From the NCBI GenBank assembly GCA_042867185.1, contig JBHZQV010000010.1, positions 80,961 through 144,960 on the forward strand: DNA of 64,000 nucleotides. The letters run 5' to 3'. Positions 45,397 to 56,670 of the stretch are shown here, piece by piece. The stretch comes from Xylophilus sp042867185. GTDB taxonomy: Bacteria > Pseudomonadota > Gammaproteobacteria > Burkholderiales > Burkholderiaceae_C. The notes under the pieces are model-generated. The model saw only the letters and a program-made list of their open reading frames with translations. It did no database searches and was not told where the DNA came from. The position numbers were made by a program, and so were the translations under genes. Numbering within the stretch: position 1 is the first letter of the stretch; every line of letters begins with the position of its first letter.

Positions 45397-47412
45397 GTGG
45401 CCATCCCCCCGTCGTTCATCCAGGAGCTCGTGACCCGCACCGACGTGGTCGAGGTGGTGGGCCGGCACGTGCAGCTGAAGAAGGCCGGCGCCAGCTTCAC
45501 CGGCCTGTGCCCGTTCCACAACGAGAAGTCGCCGTCCTTCTCGGTCAGCCCGTCGCGCCAGACCTACCACTGCTTCGGCTGCGGCGCGCACGGCAACGCG
45601 ATCGGCTTCCTGATGGAGTACGTCGGCATGGGCTTCGTCGACGCGGTCAAGGACCTGGCCCAGCAGCAGGGCCTGGAAGTGCCCGAGGACGACGTCTCGC
45701 CCGCCGAGCGCGCCCGGGCCGCCGAGCAGCGCCAGCGCCAGGCCACCCTCAGCGACGTGCTGGAGCGCGCCGGCGACGCCTGGCGCAAGCAGTTGAAGAC
45801 CTCGCAGCGGGCGATCGACTACTTCAAGGGGCGCGGCCTGTCGGGCGCGGTGGCGCGGCGCTTCGGCCTGGGCTACGCGCCGCCCGGCTGGCGGGGCCTG
45901 GCCAGCGTGTTTCCCGCCTACGACGACCCGTTGCTGGCCGAGAGCGGCCTGGTGATCGTCGGCGAGGAAGAAGACGGTGTGCCCGCATCCGAGCGCAAGC
46001 GCTACGACCGGTTCCGCGACCGGGTGATGTTCCCGATCCGCAACGTCAAGGGCGAGTGCATCGGCTTCGGCGGCCGGGTGCTGACCGACGAGAAACCCAA
46101 GTACCTCAACTCGCCCGAGACGCCGGTCTTCAGCAAGGGCCGCGAGCTCTACGGCCTGTTCGAGGCCCGCTCGGCCCTGCGCGAGCACGGCTACGCCCTG
46201 GTGACCGAGGGCTACATGGACGTGGTGGCGCTGGCCCAGCTGGGATTTCCCAACGCGGTCGCCACGCTGGGCACGGCGTGTACCCACGAGCATGTGCAGA
46301 AGCTCTTCCGGTTCACCGACACGGTGGTCTTCGGCTTCGACGGCGACGGCGCCGGCCGGCGGGCGGCGCGCAAGGCACTGGATGCGGCCCTGCCCTTCGC
46401 CGAAGACACCCGCTCGGTCAAGTTTTTGTTCCTGCCGGCCGAGCACGACCCCGACAGCTTCATCCGCGAGCACGGCGCCGAGGCCTTCGCCCGGCATGTG
46501 GCCGACGCGGTGCCGCTCAGCCGCTTCCTGCTGGAGGCCGCCCGCGAGGGCTGCGACCTGGAGACCGCCGAGGGCCGCGCCCGCATGGCCAGCCAGGCCC
46601 GGCCGCTCTGGCAGGCCCTGCCCGAGGGCGCGCTGCGGCTGCAGCTGATCGCCGAGATCGCCGAGGCGGTGCAGCTGGAGGCGCGCGGCCTGTCGGAGCT
46701 GTGGGCCGCCAAGGAGGCGGGCCGCGGCGGCGGGCGTGGTGCGGAGCGCCGGGCGTCCGAGCCGGCCGACCCCGGCGCGCCCGACCAGCCGCCCCGCCCG
46801 CCCGCCGCCGACCCCCGGGCCGGCCGGCGGCCGTGGCGGGCCGACGGCCGCGGCGCATCGTTCGGCCGGGGCAGGTCGGGCTTCCAGGATGTCCGCGACC
46901 ACCAGGGCCACGAGGGCTACGACGACTACGGCGACGCCACCGGCGGCGCCCGCCGGGCCCGCACCGCGCCGCCCAGCCGCGCCGACCATGCCGCCTGCCT
47001 GCTGCTGACCCACATGGCGGCGATGGAGGACCTGTCGCAGGACGAGCACGTCATGCTGAGCGCCCTGCCCGCGCCGCACGGCCCGCTGTTCGTCTGGCTG
47101 GAGGGCCAGCTGCACGAGCACGGCCCGCTGCCCTGGGCCGCGATCCGCGAAGGCCTGGCGGGCCACGACTGCGAAGCCACCGCCCTGCGCCTGATGGCCG
47201 GGCCGCACGCCGAGACGGTGGCCGAGGCCGACCTGAAGGACATCAGGGCCGAGCTGCGCGGGGTGCTGCGGCTCGAATTCATCGAGCAGATCAAGCGCCA
47301 GCAAAGCGAGGCGATCGCCGCCGCGGCGACCGACCCGGCCGCGATGCAGCGCTGGCGGGCGCTCGACGAGCAGCGCAAGGCCCTTGTGTCCGCCCGTCCC
47401 GTCCCCATGTAG
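45397..47412 (+). CDS. dnaG: DNA primase
   Basis: 671 aa from the GTG at 45397 (VAIPPSFIQELVTRTDVVEV), 24 bases after phoD. The zinc finger uses C38, H41, C59 and C62. The TOPRIM domain shows VTEGYMDVVALAQLG and GFDGDGAGRRAARKALD. It makes RNA primers for the replisome. Between the core and the C-terminal helicase-binding part is an Arg/Gly/Pro/Asp-rich stretch of about 85 residues (ending GHEGYDDYGDATGG), longer than usual and probably disordered. rpoD follows; rpsU, usually upstream in the macromolecular-synthesis operon, is not next to it. Confidence 0.95.
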   Translation: MAIPPSFIQELVTRTDVVEVVGRHVQLKKAGASFTGLCPFHNEKSPSFSVSPSRQTYHCFGCGAHGNAIGFLMEYVGMGFVDAVKDLAQQQGLEVPEDDVSPAERARAAEQRQRQATLSDVLERAGDAWRKQLKTSQRAIDYFKGRGLSGAVARRFGLGYAPPGWRGLASVFPAYDDPLLAESGLVIVGEEEDGVPASERKRYDRFRDRVMFPIRNVKGECIGFGGRVLTDEKPKYLNSPETPVFSKGRELYGLFEARSALREHGYALVTEGYMDVVALAQLGFPNAVATLGTACTHEHVQKLFRFTDTVVFGFDGDGAGRRAARKALDAALPFAEDTRSVKFLFLPAEHDPDSFIREHGAEAFARHVADAVPLSRFLLEAAREGCDLETAEGRARMASQARPLWQALPEGALRLQLIAEIAEAVQLEARGLSELWAAKEAGRGGGRGAERRASEPADPGAPDQPPRPPAADPRAGRRPWRADGRGASFGRGRSGFQDVRDHQGHEGYDDYGDATGGARRARTAPPSRADHAACLLLTHMAAMEDLSQDEHVMLSALPAPHGPLFVWLEGQLHEHGPLPWAAIREGLAGHDCEATALRLMAGPHAETVAEADLKDIRAELRGVLRLEFIEQIKRQQSEAIAAAATDPAAMQRWRALDEQRKALVSARPVPM

Positions 47413-47710
47413 AAGCCCTCGCCGGGTTATAATGCGCGGTTAGCTGACGGCAAGAGCGACAGCAGCACCTCCGGATACCGGCCCACCGATGCCACCGCGC
47501 ACGACCGCCCCATCCCCGCAAGGACTGCACCCCAAATGATCGCCCAGACATCTTGTCGTCCGAGGATTTCTCCTCACTTGCAGTAGGTACCGGGCAGCGC
47601 CGGGCCGCCTGCAGCACAGGCAGCGGGCCCCGGTCTCTGCCGTTTCTGTCAGCGCCGGGTTCGTGGCGCCTTGCATCTTCTTTGTGTCCGTCTTTGATCC
47701 CGAGGTTCTC
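47413..47710 (+). promoter_or_regulatory. 298-base dnaG-rpoD gap with candidate -10
   Basis: A perfect TATAAT lies at 47428-47433, 16 bases after the dnaG stop, without a good -35 at normal spacing. The rest is GC-rich with inverted segments (GCGCCGGGCCGCC...GGCAGCGGGCCCCGG around 47598-47635) and a GAGG ribosome binding site before rpoD. No protein is evident. A heat-shock promoter, known for rpoD elsewhere, was not recognised. Confidence 0.35.
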
Positions 47711-50131
<2,421 letters not shown>

Positions 50132-50160
50132 ACCCCGCAGCCGCCCAGCAATGGGCATGA

Positions 50161-50209
50161 AAAGAGCGCCTGGCCGTTGTTCCGCAACGGCCAGGCGCTC
50201 TTTTTTTGA
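50161..50209 (+). terminator. Rho-independent terminator of rpoD
   Basis: Arms AAAAGAGCGCCTGGCCGTTG and its exact complement (20 bases each) around TTCCG, followed by a T run (50203-50209). The A run at the 5' arm lets it also work for the convergent phhA gene. GATAGC after the T run resembles half of the dispersed palindrome. Confidence 0.93.
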
Positions 50210-50237
50210 TAGCGCGATGCTGTGTGGGTATTGACCG

Positions 50238-51134
50238 TCAGGCCGCCTTGCGCGCGGCGTGGTAGCGGCCGGTGCCGCGGTGCAGCACCCGGTCGGTCGC
50301 CGGCACGTCGCCCGGCTCGTACTCGGGCAGGCGTTGCACCCGTTCGTACAGCGGCCCGAAATCGACCTCTGCGAGCTTCAGCAGCTCGTCCAGCCGGTCG
50401 AGCACGAAATACGTTTCCTGGAAGTCGTCGATCCGGTAGCGGGTGCGCATCACCCGCTCCAGGTCGAAGCCGATGCGGTTGGGCGAGGCGTCGTCCAGCG
50501 CGAAGACGCTTTCGGTGTACGAGGAGGCGATGCCCGAGCCGTAGATGCGCAGGCCCTCCGATTCGCGCACCAGCCCGAACTCGACCGTGTACCAGTAGAC
50601 CCGCGCCAGCTGCGGCAGCACGCCCAGCGCCTGCGCCCGCAGCCCGCCCTGACCGTAGGCCTGCACGAAGTCGGCGATCACCGGATTCATCAGCATCGGC
50701 ACATGGCCGAACACGTCGTGGAAGACGTCGGGCTCTTCCAGGTAGTCGAGCTGCGCCGGCGTGCGGATGAACTGGCCCGCCGGAAAGCGGCGGTTCGCCA
50801 GGTGGTCGAAGAACACCGCGTCGGGCACCAGCCCCGGCACCGCCACCACCTGCCAGCCGGTGTGGCGCATCAGCACCTCGCTCAGCTGCTCGAAGTCGGG
50901 AATCTGATCGGCGCCGATCGGCAGGGCCTGCATGCCGGCGACGAAGGCCTCGCAGGCGCGGCCGGGCAGCAGCTTCGACTGGCGTTCGAACAGGGTGCGC
51001 CAGGTGGCGTGCTCCTGCGGCGTGTAGCGCTCCCAGCCCTGCGGGACGGTCCAGTCGGGCCGCTCGGGCGGGCGGTCGGCACCGGCGGCGGCGCCGTGCA
51101 GGATGCGGGATGGTGTCTCGGCGGCGGGGCCCAT
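50238..51134 (-). CDS. phhA: Phenylalanine 4-monooxygenase
   Basis: 298 aa, the size of the Chromobacterium enzyme. The iron ligands are H139 and H144 in FHDVFGHVPM and E185 in YWYTVEFGLV; RIYGSGIASSYTES and PEYEPGDVPATDRV also belong to the family. It hydroxylates phenylalanine to tyrosine with tetrahydropterin and O2, feeding the homogentisate route. The ATG at 51134 has GAGAGGAA upstream; an open extension to 51590 is non-coding. No phhB (pterin carbinolamine dehydratase) or Lrp-type regulator lies next to it, which is unusual. Confidence 0.95.
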   Translation of the reverse strand: MGPAAETPSRILHGAAAGADRPPERPDWTVPQGWERYTPQEHATWRTLFERQSKLLPGRACEAFVAGMQALPIGADQIPDFEQLSEVLMRHTGWQVVAVPGLVPDAVFFDHLANRRFPAGQFIRTPAQLDYLEEPDVFHDVFGHVPMLMNPVIADFVQAYGQGGLRAQALGVLPQLARVYWYTVEFGLVRESEGLRIYGSGIASSYTESVFALDDASPNRIGFDLERVMRTRYRIDDFQETYFVLDRLDELLKLAEVDFGPLYERVQRLPEYEPGDVPATDRVLHRGTGRYHAARKAA

Positions 51135-51549
51135 GCAGGTTCCTCTCGTTGTGGTCTGCTTGCACTGTAGCGGCGGCGGCGGGCAGGCTTTCTGCGAAGT
51201 TCTGTGCGATGGGGGCGCAGCGCGCATGCGGACAGCGCGGAAAGCCGGCTCGGCGCGCGATGCCTCCAGTGGGCCCTCACCCGTCCGACCCGCGTGGACC
51301 TGTCGACGGCGGCGCAGCGTGTCGCCACTGTCGGCACGGACGGTACCGTCATATACAGAGCAGAAAATGGCTCCGGCCGTCGTCCGCTGCCGGCATGCAG
51401 CTATTTTTTCGATAGCAATTTCTCCGGTGGGGCTCCTGATCGCCGAACCGTCGGCCAAAATGGGCGCGGCTTCGGTGTCCGTGCAAAGCCTTCGGTCCCG
51501 TCGCGCACCCGGCCGCCCCGTTTCCACCCGATCCGCCCTTTTCGCCCGT
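51135..51549. other. 415-base divergent gap between phhA and a GGDEF gene
   Basis: Promoters for both genes must be here. It contains palindrome copy 5 (51398-51416) in an AT-rich patch. Open frames in the gap are GC-rich and shapeless. Moderately lower GC at 51340-51420 is the likely promoter zone. Confidence 0.4.
51398..51416 (+). repeat. Dispersed 19-bp palindrome, copy 5
   Basis: CAGCTAT TTTTTCG ATAGC, with perfect GCTAT/ATAGC arms, about 134 bases upstream of the PAS-GAF-GGDEF start. Confidence 0.6.
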
Positions 51550-52935
51550 ATGCCCACCCCCGGACTCGACGTCTCTCTCTCCCAGGTCATGGACCTGATG
51601 GTCGATGCCGTCTGCGTGGTGGATCCGCAAGGCCGCTTTCTCTTCGTCAGCGCGTCGGGCGAGCGGATCTTCGGCTACCGGCCCGAGGAGATGCTGGGCC
51701 GGCCGATGCTGGAGCTGGTGCACCCCGACGACCGGCAGCGCACGCTGCAGGCGGTGCAGGAGTTGAAGGCCGGACACCTGCAGCCGCATTTCTACAACCG
51801 CTACCTGCGCAAGGACGGCCGGGCGGTCGACATCATGTGGTCGGCCCGCTGGTCGGAGGCGGGCCAGGTGCGGGTGGCGGTGGCGCGCGACGTCACCGCG
51901 CTCAAGCATGCCGAGCGGCGCCAGGCCGCGATGCTGGCGCTGGCCGAGGCGGCCTATGCCGCGGTCGACGTGCGGGCGCTGCTGCAGCAGGTGCACCAGA
52001 TCGTGCGCGGCCTGCTGCCGGCCAGCGGCTTCGGCGTGGCGCTGCACGACGCCGCCAGCGGCCGTCCGCGCTTCGCCTACGCCAGCGGCCTGCCCGCGGC
52101 CGAGGGGCCGATGCCCGCGGCCCGCACCCTGTCGGCCGACGTGATCCAGAGCGGCCAGCCGCTGCACTACACCGCGCAGGACCGTTCCGCCCGCCCCGAC
52201 CCGCCGCCGGGCGACCTGGCGGCGGACGCGCTCGACTGGCTGGGTGTGCCGCTGCACGGCCAGACAGGGGTGATCGGGGCGCTGTCGGTCCAGCGCCGGG
52301 CGGGCGACGCAGGCTACGAAGACCGCGACATCGAACTGCTGCAGTTCGTCTCGACCCAGGTGGCCGCCGCCATCGAGCGCCGGCACAGCGAGGCGCGGCT
52401 GCGCCACCTGGCCGAATACGACATGCTGACCGGCCTGCCCAACCGGGCGCTGCTCGACGAGCGGCTGCGTACCGGCCTGGCGCGGGTGCGGCAGGCGGGC
52501 AGCCGGTTCGCGCTGCTCTACCTGGACCTGGACGGTTTCAAGCAGGTCAACGACACGCTGGGACACACGGTGGGCGACCAGCTGCTGCAGGAGGTGGCGA
52601 TCCGCCTCTGCGCCAGCGTGCGGGTGTCCGACACGGTGGGCCGCATGGGCGGCGACGAGTTCATGGTGCTGCTGCACGACGTGGGCGAGGCGCCGCAGGC
52701 GCTGCAGAAGGCCGAGAAGGTCCGCGCCGCGCTGGAGCAGCCTTTCGCGCTGGCCGGGCGGGCGGTGCGGCTGTCGGCCAGCATCGGCATCGCGCTGGTG
52801 CCGTCGCACGGCGACGAGATCGGCCTGCTGCTGCGCCAGGCCGATGCGGCGATGTACCGCGCCAAGCGCGACGGCGGCAACCGGCTGTGCTGGGCCGAAA
52901 GCCGGACCGACCACGGCGCTCCGCACGCACCCTAG
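51550..52935 (+). CDS. Cytoplasmic PAS-GAF-GGDEF diguanylate cyclase
   Basis: 461 aa starting MPTPGLDVSLSQVMDLMVDA. PAS at about 10-120 (RIFGYRPEEMLGRPMLELVH, YLRKDGRAVDIMWSARW), a GAF domain at about 130-280 (LLPASGFGVALHD; LGVPLHGQTGVIGALSV), then a cyclase domain with LDLDGFKQVNDTLGHTVGDQ and intact MGGDEFMVL. There are no membrane segments. It should make cyclic di-GMP upon a cytoplasmic cue. No ribosome binding site is clear before this ATG; a start at an upstream codon cannot be excluded. No EAL domain. Confidence 0.9.
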   Translation: MPTPGLDVSLSQVMDLMVDAVCVVDPQGRFLFVSASGERIFGYRPEEMLGRPMLELVHPDDRQRTLQAVQELKAGHLQPHFYNRYLRKDGRAVDIMWSARWSEAGQVRVAVARDVTALKHAERRQAAMLALAEAAYAAVDVRALLQQVHQIVRGLLPASGFGVALHDAASGRPRFAYASGLPAAEGPMPAARTLSADVIQSGQPLHYTAQDRSARPDPPPGDLAADALDWLGVPLHGQTGVIGALSVQRRAGDAGYEDRDIELLQFVSTQVAAAIERRHSEARLRHLAEYDMLTGLPNRALLDERLRTGLARVRQAGSRFALLYLDLDGFKQVNDTLGHTVGDQLLQEVAIRLCASVRVSDTVGRMGGDEFMVLLHDVGEAPQALQKAEKVRAALEQPFALAGRAVRLSASIGIALVPSHGDEIGLLLRQADAAMYRAKRDGGNRLCWAESRTDHGAPHAP

Positions 52936-53020
52936 CGGCCGGGTCCGGCACGCCGGCGAACGGCATCCCCGCGGGCCCCATCGCGCAGCAGGCCGGCGGT
53001 GGGCCGGCACCGGTGGACGG

Positions 53021-54667
53021 TCAGGCCGCGGCGCTCTCCAACGCCGGCGTGCCGGCCGACAGCGCCAGCACCTGGCGCGCCTCGCCCACCGACACCGCGC
53101 CGGTGCCGCCGGTCCAGGCGACGAACTGGTCCGGCCGCACCAGCACCAGCGGGGCGCCGTAGCGTGTGTGTTCGCCGCCGCCGGTGGCCTCCACGACCGT
53201 GAGCGGCAGGTTCTGCGCGGCAGCCGCATCGCGGAACGCCTGGACGGCCGATGGGTCGGCATCGAACGCCAGCAGGGTGAAGCCGTCGCCCAGGGCGGCG
53301 TAGACGTTGCGCCCCGACGGCAGCAGCGCGGGCGCCAGATGGTGGCCGGGCCGGGCGTCGAACCGGTGGGAGCCGTTGGCACTGCTCGTGCGGTCTTCGC
53401 CACCCCAGACGACGGTGGAGCCTTCGTAGTGCGGCTCGAAAGCGTGCACCTCGCCCACGGCGCCCTCGGCCCGCGCCTTCCACGCCGCCTCGAACGCACC
53501 CAGGTCGCGCGCCGGATCGTGCGCATCCAGGAACGCGCGGTCGTCGTCGATCGACTTGGCGATGAAGTCGCGCATGGTCGAGGCGAAGACCGGGCGCCGC
53601 TCGTCGTCGTACGAATCGAGCAGGCGCTCGCCCCCCCAGCCCTGCAGCGTCGCCGCCAGCTTCCAACCCAGGTTGCGCGCGTCTTCCAGCCCCGAGTTGA
53701 CGCCGTAGCCGCCATACGGCGGGTGGCTGTGCGCCGCGTCCCCGGCGACGAAGATGCGGCCCGCGCGGTAGCGATCGGCCAGCATGAAGCGCAAGTCCCA
53801 GAAGCCGATGTGCTCGAACTCCACATCGAACGGCGCGCCCACCGCTTCGTGCAGGTAGGCGGCGAAGTCGAAGTTGTCCTTGGTGGTGCCGGGCGGCACC
53901 GGCGCGTGGAAGAACCAGGTGCTGCCCAGGTCCACCCGGCCGAAGAACTTCCAGTAGCCCTTCAGCTCCGGCTGCAGCACGTTGTAGTAGGACTTGCCGG
54001 GGTAGCGCTCCAGCAGCCGGTGCAGTTCGTGCGACCGGAACACCAGCAGCACCATCATCCGGTCGTGGTCGGTGCGGGTCTGGGTGATGCCCGCCTGCTC
54101 CCGCACGACCGAGCGGGCGCCGTCGGCGCCGACCGCGTAGGCGCAGCGCAGCACGCGCTCGCCGTCGCCGCCCCGCTCGGCGATCGTGACCGACACGCCG
54201 TCGTCGTCCTGCGCCACGTCCCGGGTCTCCCAGCCGTACAGCGTCCGCACCGAAGGCAGCTCGGACACGCGCTGGCGCAGCACCGCCTCGGTCGCGTACT
54301 GGGGCAGCCGCTCGTTGCCGGTGAAGTAGTAGGGCTTGACCAGCTCGCGCTGCAGCCAGTCGTAGGTGTGCGGGCCCAGCAGGCTGCCGTGCGCGGTGAG
54401 GCCGCCGATGCCGTATTCGACCGGAATGGTGCGTGCGGCACGCAGCCGTTTCTCGGCACCCCAGAAGTGGAAGTGCTCCATGGTGCGCTGGGTCAGGTTC
54501 TGGCCCTTGGGAATCGGCTGGGGCTGCGGGTAGCGCTCCACCACCACGACCCGCACGCCGCGCTGGCCCAGTTCGATGGCGAGCCCCATGCCCACCGGCC
54601 CGCCTCCGGCGACGACCACCTCGGCGTCGTGCTGCGAATCGGCGTGTTCTTTGTGCATTGCGTTCAT
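53021..54667 (-). CDS. FAD-dependent aromatic-ring monooxygenase
   Basis: 548 aa. The FAD fold opens with VVVAGGGPVGMGLAIELG (GxGxxG), then the DG motif GADGARSVVREQAG and the GD motif FVAGDAAHSHPPYGGYGVNS. A C-terminal thioredoxin-like domain (LALGDGFTLLAFDAD-like segment NVYAALGDGFTLLAFDADPS) is typical of the phenol hydroxylase/TfdB/MhpA group. It probably hydroxylates a phenol or related ring with NAD(P)H and O2; the substrate is not predictable. The gene lies ten bases behind the Bug receptor gene on the same strand, suggesting that receptor brings the substrate. Confidence 0.88.
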   Translation of the reverse strand: MNAMHKEHADSQHDAEVVVAGGGPVGMGLAIELGQRGVRVVVVERYPQPQPIPKGQNLTQRTMEHFHFWGAEKRLRAARTIPVEYGIGGLTAHGSLLGPHTYDWLQRELVKPYYFTGNERLPQYATEAVLRQRVSELPSVRTLYGWETRDVAQDDDGVSVTIAERGGDGERVLRCAYAVGADGARSVVREQAGITQTRTDHDRMMVLLVFRSHELHRLLERYPGKSYYNVLQPELKGYWKFFGRVDLGSTWFFHAPVPPGTTKDNFDFAAYLHEAVGAPFDVEFEHIGFWDLRFMLADRYRAGRIFVAGDAAHSHPPYGGYGVNSGLEDARNLGWKLAATLQGWGGERLLDSYDDERRPVFASTMRDFIAKSIDDDRAFLDAHDPARDLGAFEAAWKARAEGAVGEVHAFEPHYEGSTVVWGGEDRTSSANGSHRFDARPGHHLAPALLPSGRNVYAALGDGFTLLAFDADPSAVQAFRDAAAAQNLPLTVVEATGGGEHTRYGAPLVLVRPDQFVAWTGGTGAVSVGEARQVLALSAGTPALESAAA

Positions 54668-54676
54668 CTCTGTGGG

Positions 54677-55669
54677 TTACTCCGCCGTGATGCCCTGTGC
54701 CTTGATCAGGTCCGACCATCGCCGGGCATCGGCCGCGACCAGCTTGCCGAACGCCTCGGGCGTGCCGTGCGCGGGCGTCATGCCCTGGGTCTCGAAGGAT
54801 TTGGCGACGGCCGGCTGCGCGAGCACCTCGCGCAGCTCGGCGTTGAGCCGGTCGACGAAGGCGCGCGGCGTGCCCGCGGGCGCGAAGACGCCGTACCACA
54901 TGTCGACGTTGAGGTCGCCCAGCTTGAGGGTGCCGAGCGAAGGGACCTCGGGCAGCAGCGGGTGCGGCGTGTCGGAGCTGATCGCCAGCGCCTTGAGCTT
55001 GCCCGCCTTCACATGCTGCAGTGCGACGTGGATCGGCAGGAACATGGTGTCGATCTGACCGCCGAGCAGGTCGTTCAGCGCAGGCGCGGTGCCGCGGTAG
55101 CTGATGTGCGTCAGCGACACCCGGGCGCGGTTCTTCAGCAGCTCCATCGCCAGGTGGTGGGGCGTGCCCGGGCCCGGCGAGCCGTAGTTGATCGCGCCCG
55201 GCTTGGCACGGGCGCGGTCGAGCAGGTCCTTGAGCGATTCGATCCGGGCGTTGGGGCCGGCCACCAGCACCAGCTGGCCCCAGCTGGTCTGGCTCACCGC
55301 CTGCAGGTCGGTCAGGGGGTTGAAGCCCTGCTTGGGGTAGAGCGCCGTGTTCATCACCAGCGTGTTGACGCTGACCAGCAGGGTCGAGCCGTCCGGCACG
55401 GCGCGGACCACCTCCTGGGTGCCGATGATGCCCGATGCGCCGGGCTTGTTGTCGACGAAGAACGGCCGCTTCAGCCGCTCCGACAGGGGCGCCGCGATCT
55501 GGCGGGCGACCATATCGATGCCGGTGCCGGGGGTGAACGGCACGACCAGGCGGACCGGCACTTCGCCCGCGCCCTGGGCCCGGACGAGCGGCACGGCCGC
55601 TGCGGCGAGCCCGCCCAGAAGCAGCTGTCTGCGGTGGAGGGAGGGACGCGGCCCGGTCGGATTTTTCAT
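54677..55669 (-). CDS. Bug/TctC-type periplasmic solute receptor
   Basis: 330 aa. The signal sequence (RRQLLLGGLAAAAVPLVRAQ) has an RR pair. Family marks: VRLVVPFTPGTGIDMVARQI, FVDNKPGASGIIGTQEVV, INYGSPGPGTPHHLAMELLK and DMWYGVFAPAGTPRAFVDRL. Bug proteins bind carboxylates, often hydroxy- or aromatic acids, in Burkholderiales. No TctA/TctB partner lies nearby, as is common. Its promoter faces the LysR gene at 55743 across 73 bases, so that regulator probably controls this receptor-monooxygenase unit. Confidence 0.92.
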   Translation of the reverse strand: MKNPTGPRPSLHRRQLLLGGLAAAAVPLVRAQGAGEVPVRLVVPFTPGTGIDMVARQIAAPLSERLKRPFFVDNKPGASGIIGTQEVVRAVPDGSTLLVSVNTLVMNTALYPKQGFNPLTDLQAVSQTSWGQLVLVAGPNARIESLKDLLDRARAKPGAINYGSPGPGTPHHLAMELLKNRARVSLTHISYRGTAPALNDLLGGQIDTMFLPIHVALQHVKAGKLKALAISSDTPHPLLPEVPSLGTLKLGDLNVDMWYGVFAPAGTPRAFVDRLNAELREVLAQPAVAKSFETQGMTPAHGTPEAFGKLVAADARRWSDLIKAQGITAE

Positions 55670-55742
55670 GGATGTTTGTCTCTTTGAAAGCTGATGGACA
55701 ATTACATCGGCAGTTCCACCATCGAGCAAACGGTACTTTTTG

Positions 55743-56666
55743 ATGAATTCGTCACAAAAACTGATGAATATCGGCAGCCGCCAGCTGCAGGCCTTTCTCG
55801 AGATCACCCGCCTGCAGAGCTTCGCCAAGGCGGCGGAGCAGGTGAGCCTCTCGCCCTCGGGGATGAGCATGCTGGTCAAGGAGCTGGAGGGCCAGGTGGG
55901 CGCGCGCCTGTTCGACCGCACGACCCGCTCGCTCGCGCTGACCGACGCCGGCCGGCGGCTCCTGCCGGTGGCCGAGCGGGTGGTCGGCGAGCTGCGCTCG
56001 CTGGGCGCGGTGCTCGACGGCAGCGAATCCGCCGTGCGCTCTCGCCTGTCGGTCGCGGCCACGCCCATGGTGTCGGCCAGCCTGTTGCCCGACGTGGTGC
56101 GCGGCTTCGCCGCCACCCATCCCGACGTGCAGGTGCACCTGGCCGATGTCGAGGTGGAAACCGTGCGCAAGGCGGTGCTGCAGGGCGACGCCGACATCGG
56201 TCTGGGCTTCTTCGTTAAACCGGCCGTGGGCCTGTCGCGCCAGCCGCTCTGCAGGTTCAGGCTCATGCACATCGGCCCGCCGGACGCGTCGAGCGGCGGG
56301 CTCGGCAGAAGCCGGCCCTGGAAGAGCCTCGAAGACCTGGCGTTGCTGAGCCTGCCGTCGGGCAACCCGATCCAGGTGCTGATCGAGAAGCAGCTGGCCC
56401 GCATCGGATGCCTGCCGGAAGAGCGCCTGCGGATGAACCTGATGGGCACGATCATCGGCATGGTGCGGGCGGGGCTGGGCCACGCGGTCATGCCCTCCTT
56501 CGCGATGGAGGAATGCCTGCGCCAGGGCCTGTCGGTGGCGATGCTGCGCGAACCGGTGGCGCACCTCGACCTGTACCTGGTGTCGCGCTCCGGCACCAAG
56601 CCGAAGGCGGCCGCGCGGGCGTTCGCCGAATCGCTGAAGCTGGCGGCCGCGCGCCTGCCGGGCTAG
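55743..56666 (+). CDS. LysR-type transcriptional regulator
   Basis: 307 aa. Winged helix at about 10-70 (GSRQLQAFLEITRLQSFAKA, SLSPSGMSMLVKELEGQVGA) and an effector domain (RSRLSVAATPMVSASLLPDV). The start is set at the ATG at 55743; another Met seven codons later is possible, and neither has a strong ribosome binding site. A near-palindrome TGATGAATTCGTCA overlaps the start codon (55741-55754) and may be an autoregulatory site. Divergent from the Bug/monooxygenase unit and convergent with the tarD-like gene (stops four bases apart). Confidence 0.9.
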   Translation: MNSSQKLMNIGSRQLQAFLEITRLQSFAKAAEQVSLSPSGMSMLVKELEGQVGARLFDRTTRSLALTDAGRRLLPVAERVVGELRSLGAVLDGSESAVRSRLSVAATPMVSASLLPDVVRGFAATHPDVQVHLADVEVETVRKAVLQGDADIGLGFFVKPAVGLSRQPLCRFRLMHIGPPDASSGGLGRSRPWKSLEDLALLSLPSGNPIQVLIEKQLARIGCLPEERLRMNLMGTIIGMVRAGLGHAVMPSFAMEECLRQGLSVAMLREPVAHLDLYLVSRSGTKPKAAARAFAESLKLAAARLPG

Positions 56667-56670
56667 CGGC

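Noticed and set aside
50160..51590. N-terminal extension of phenylalanine hydroxylase to 51590
   Set aside because: The extra 150 residues are Arg/Thr-rich without similarity, and a good ribosome binding site precedes the ATG at 51134.
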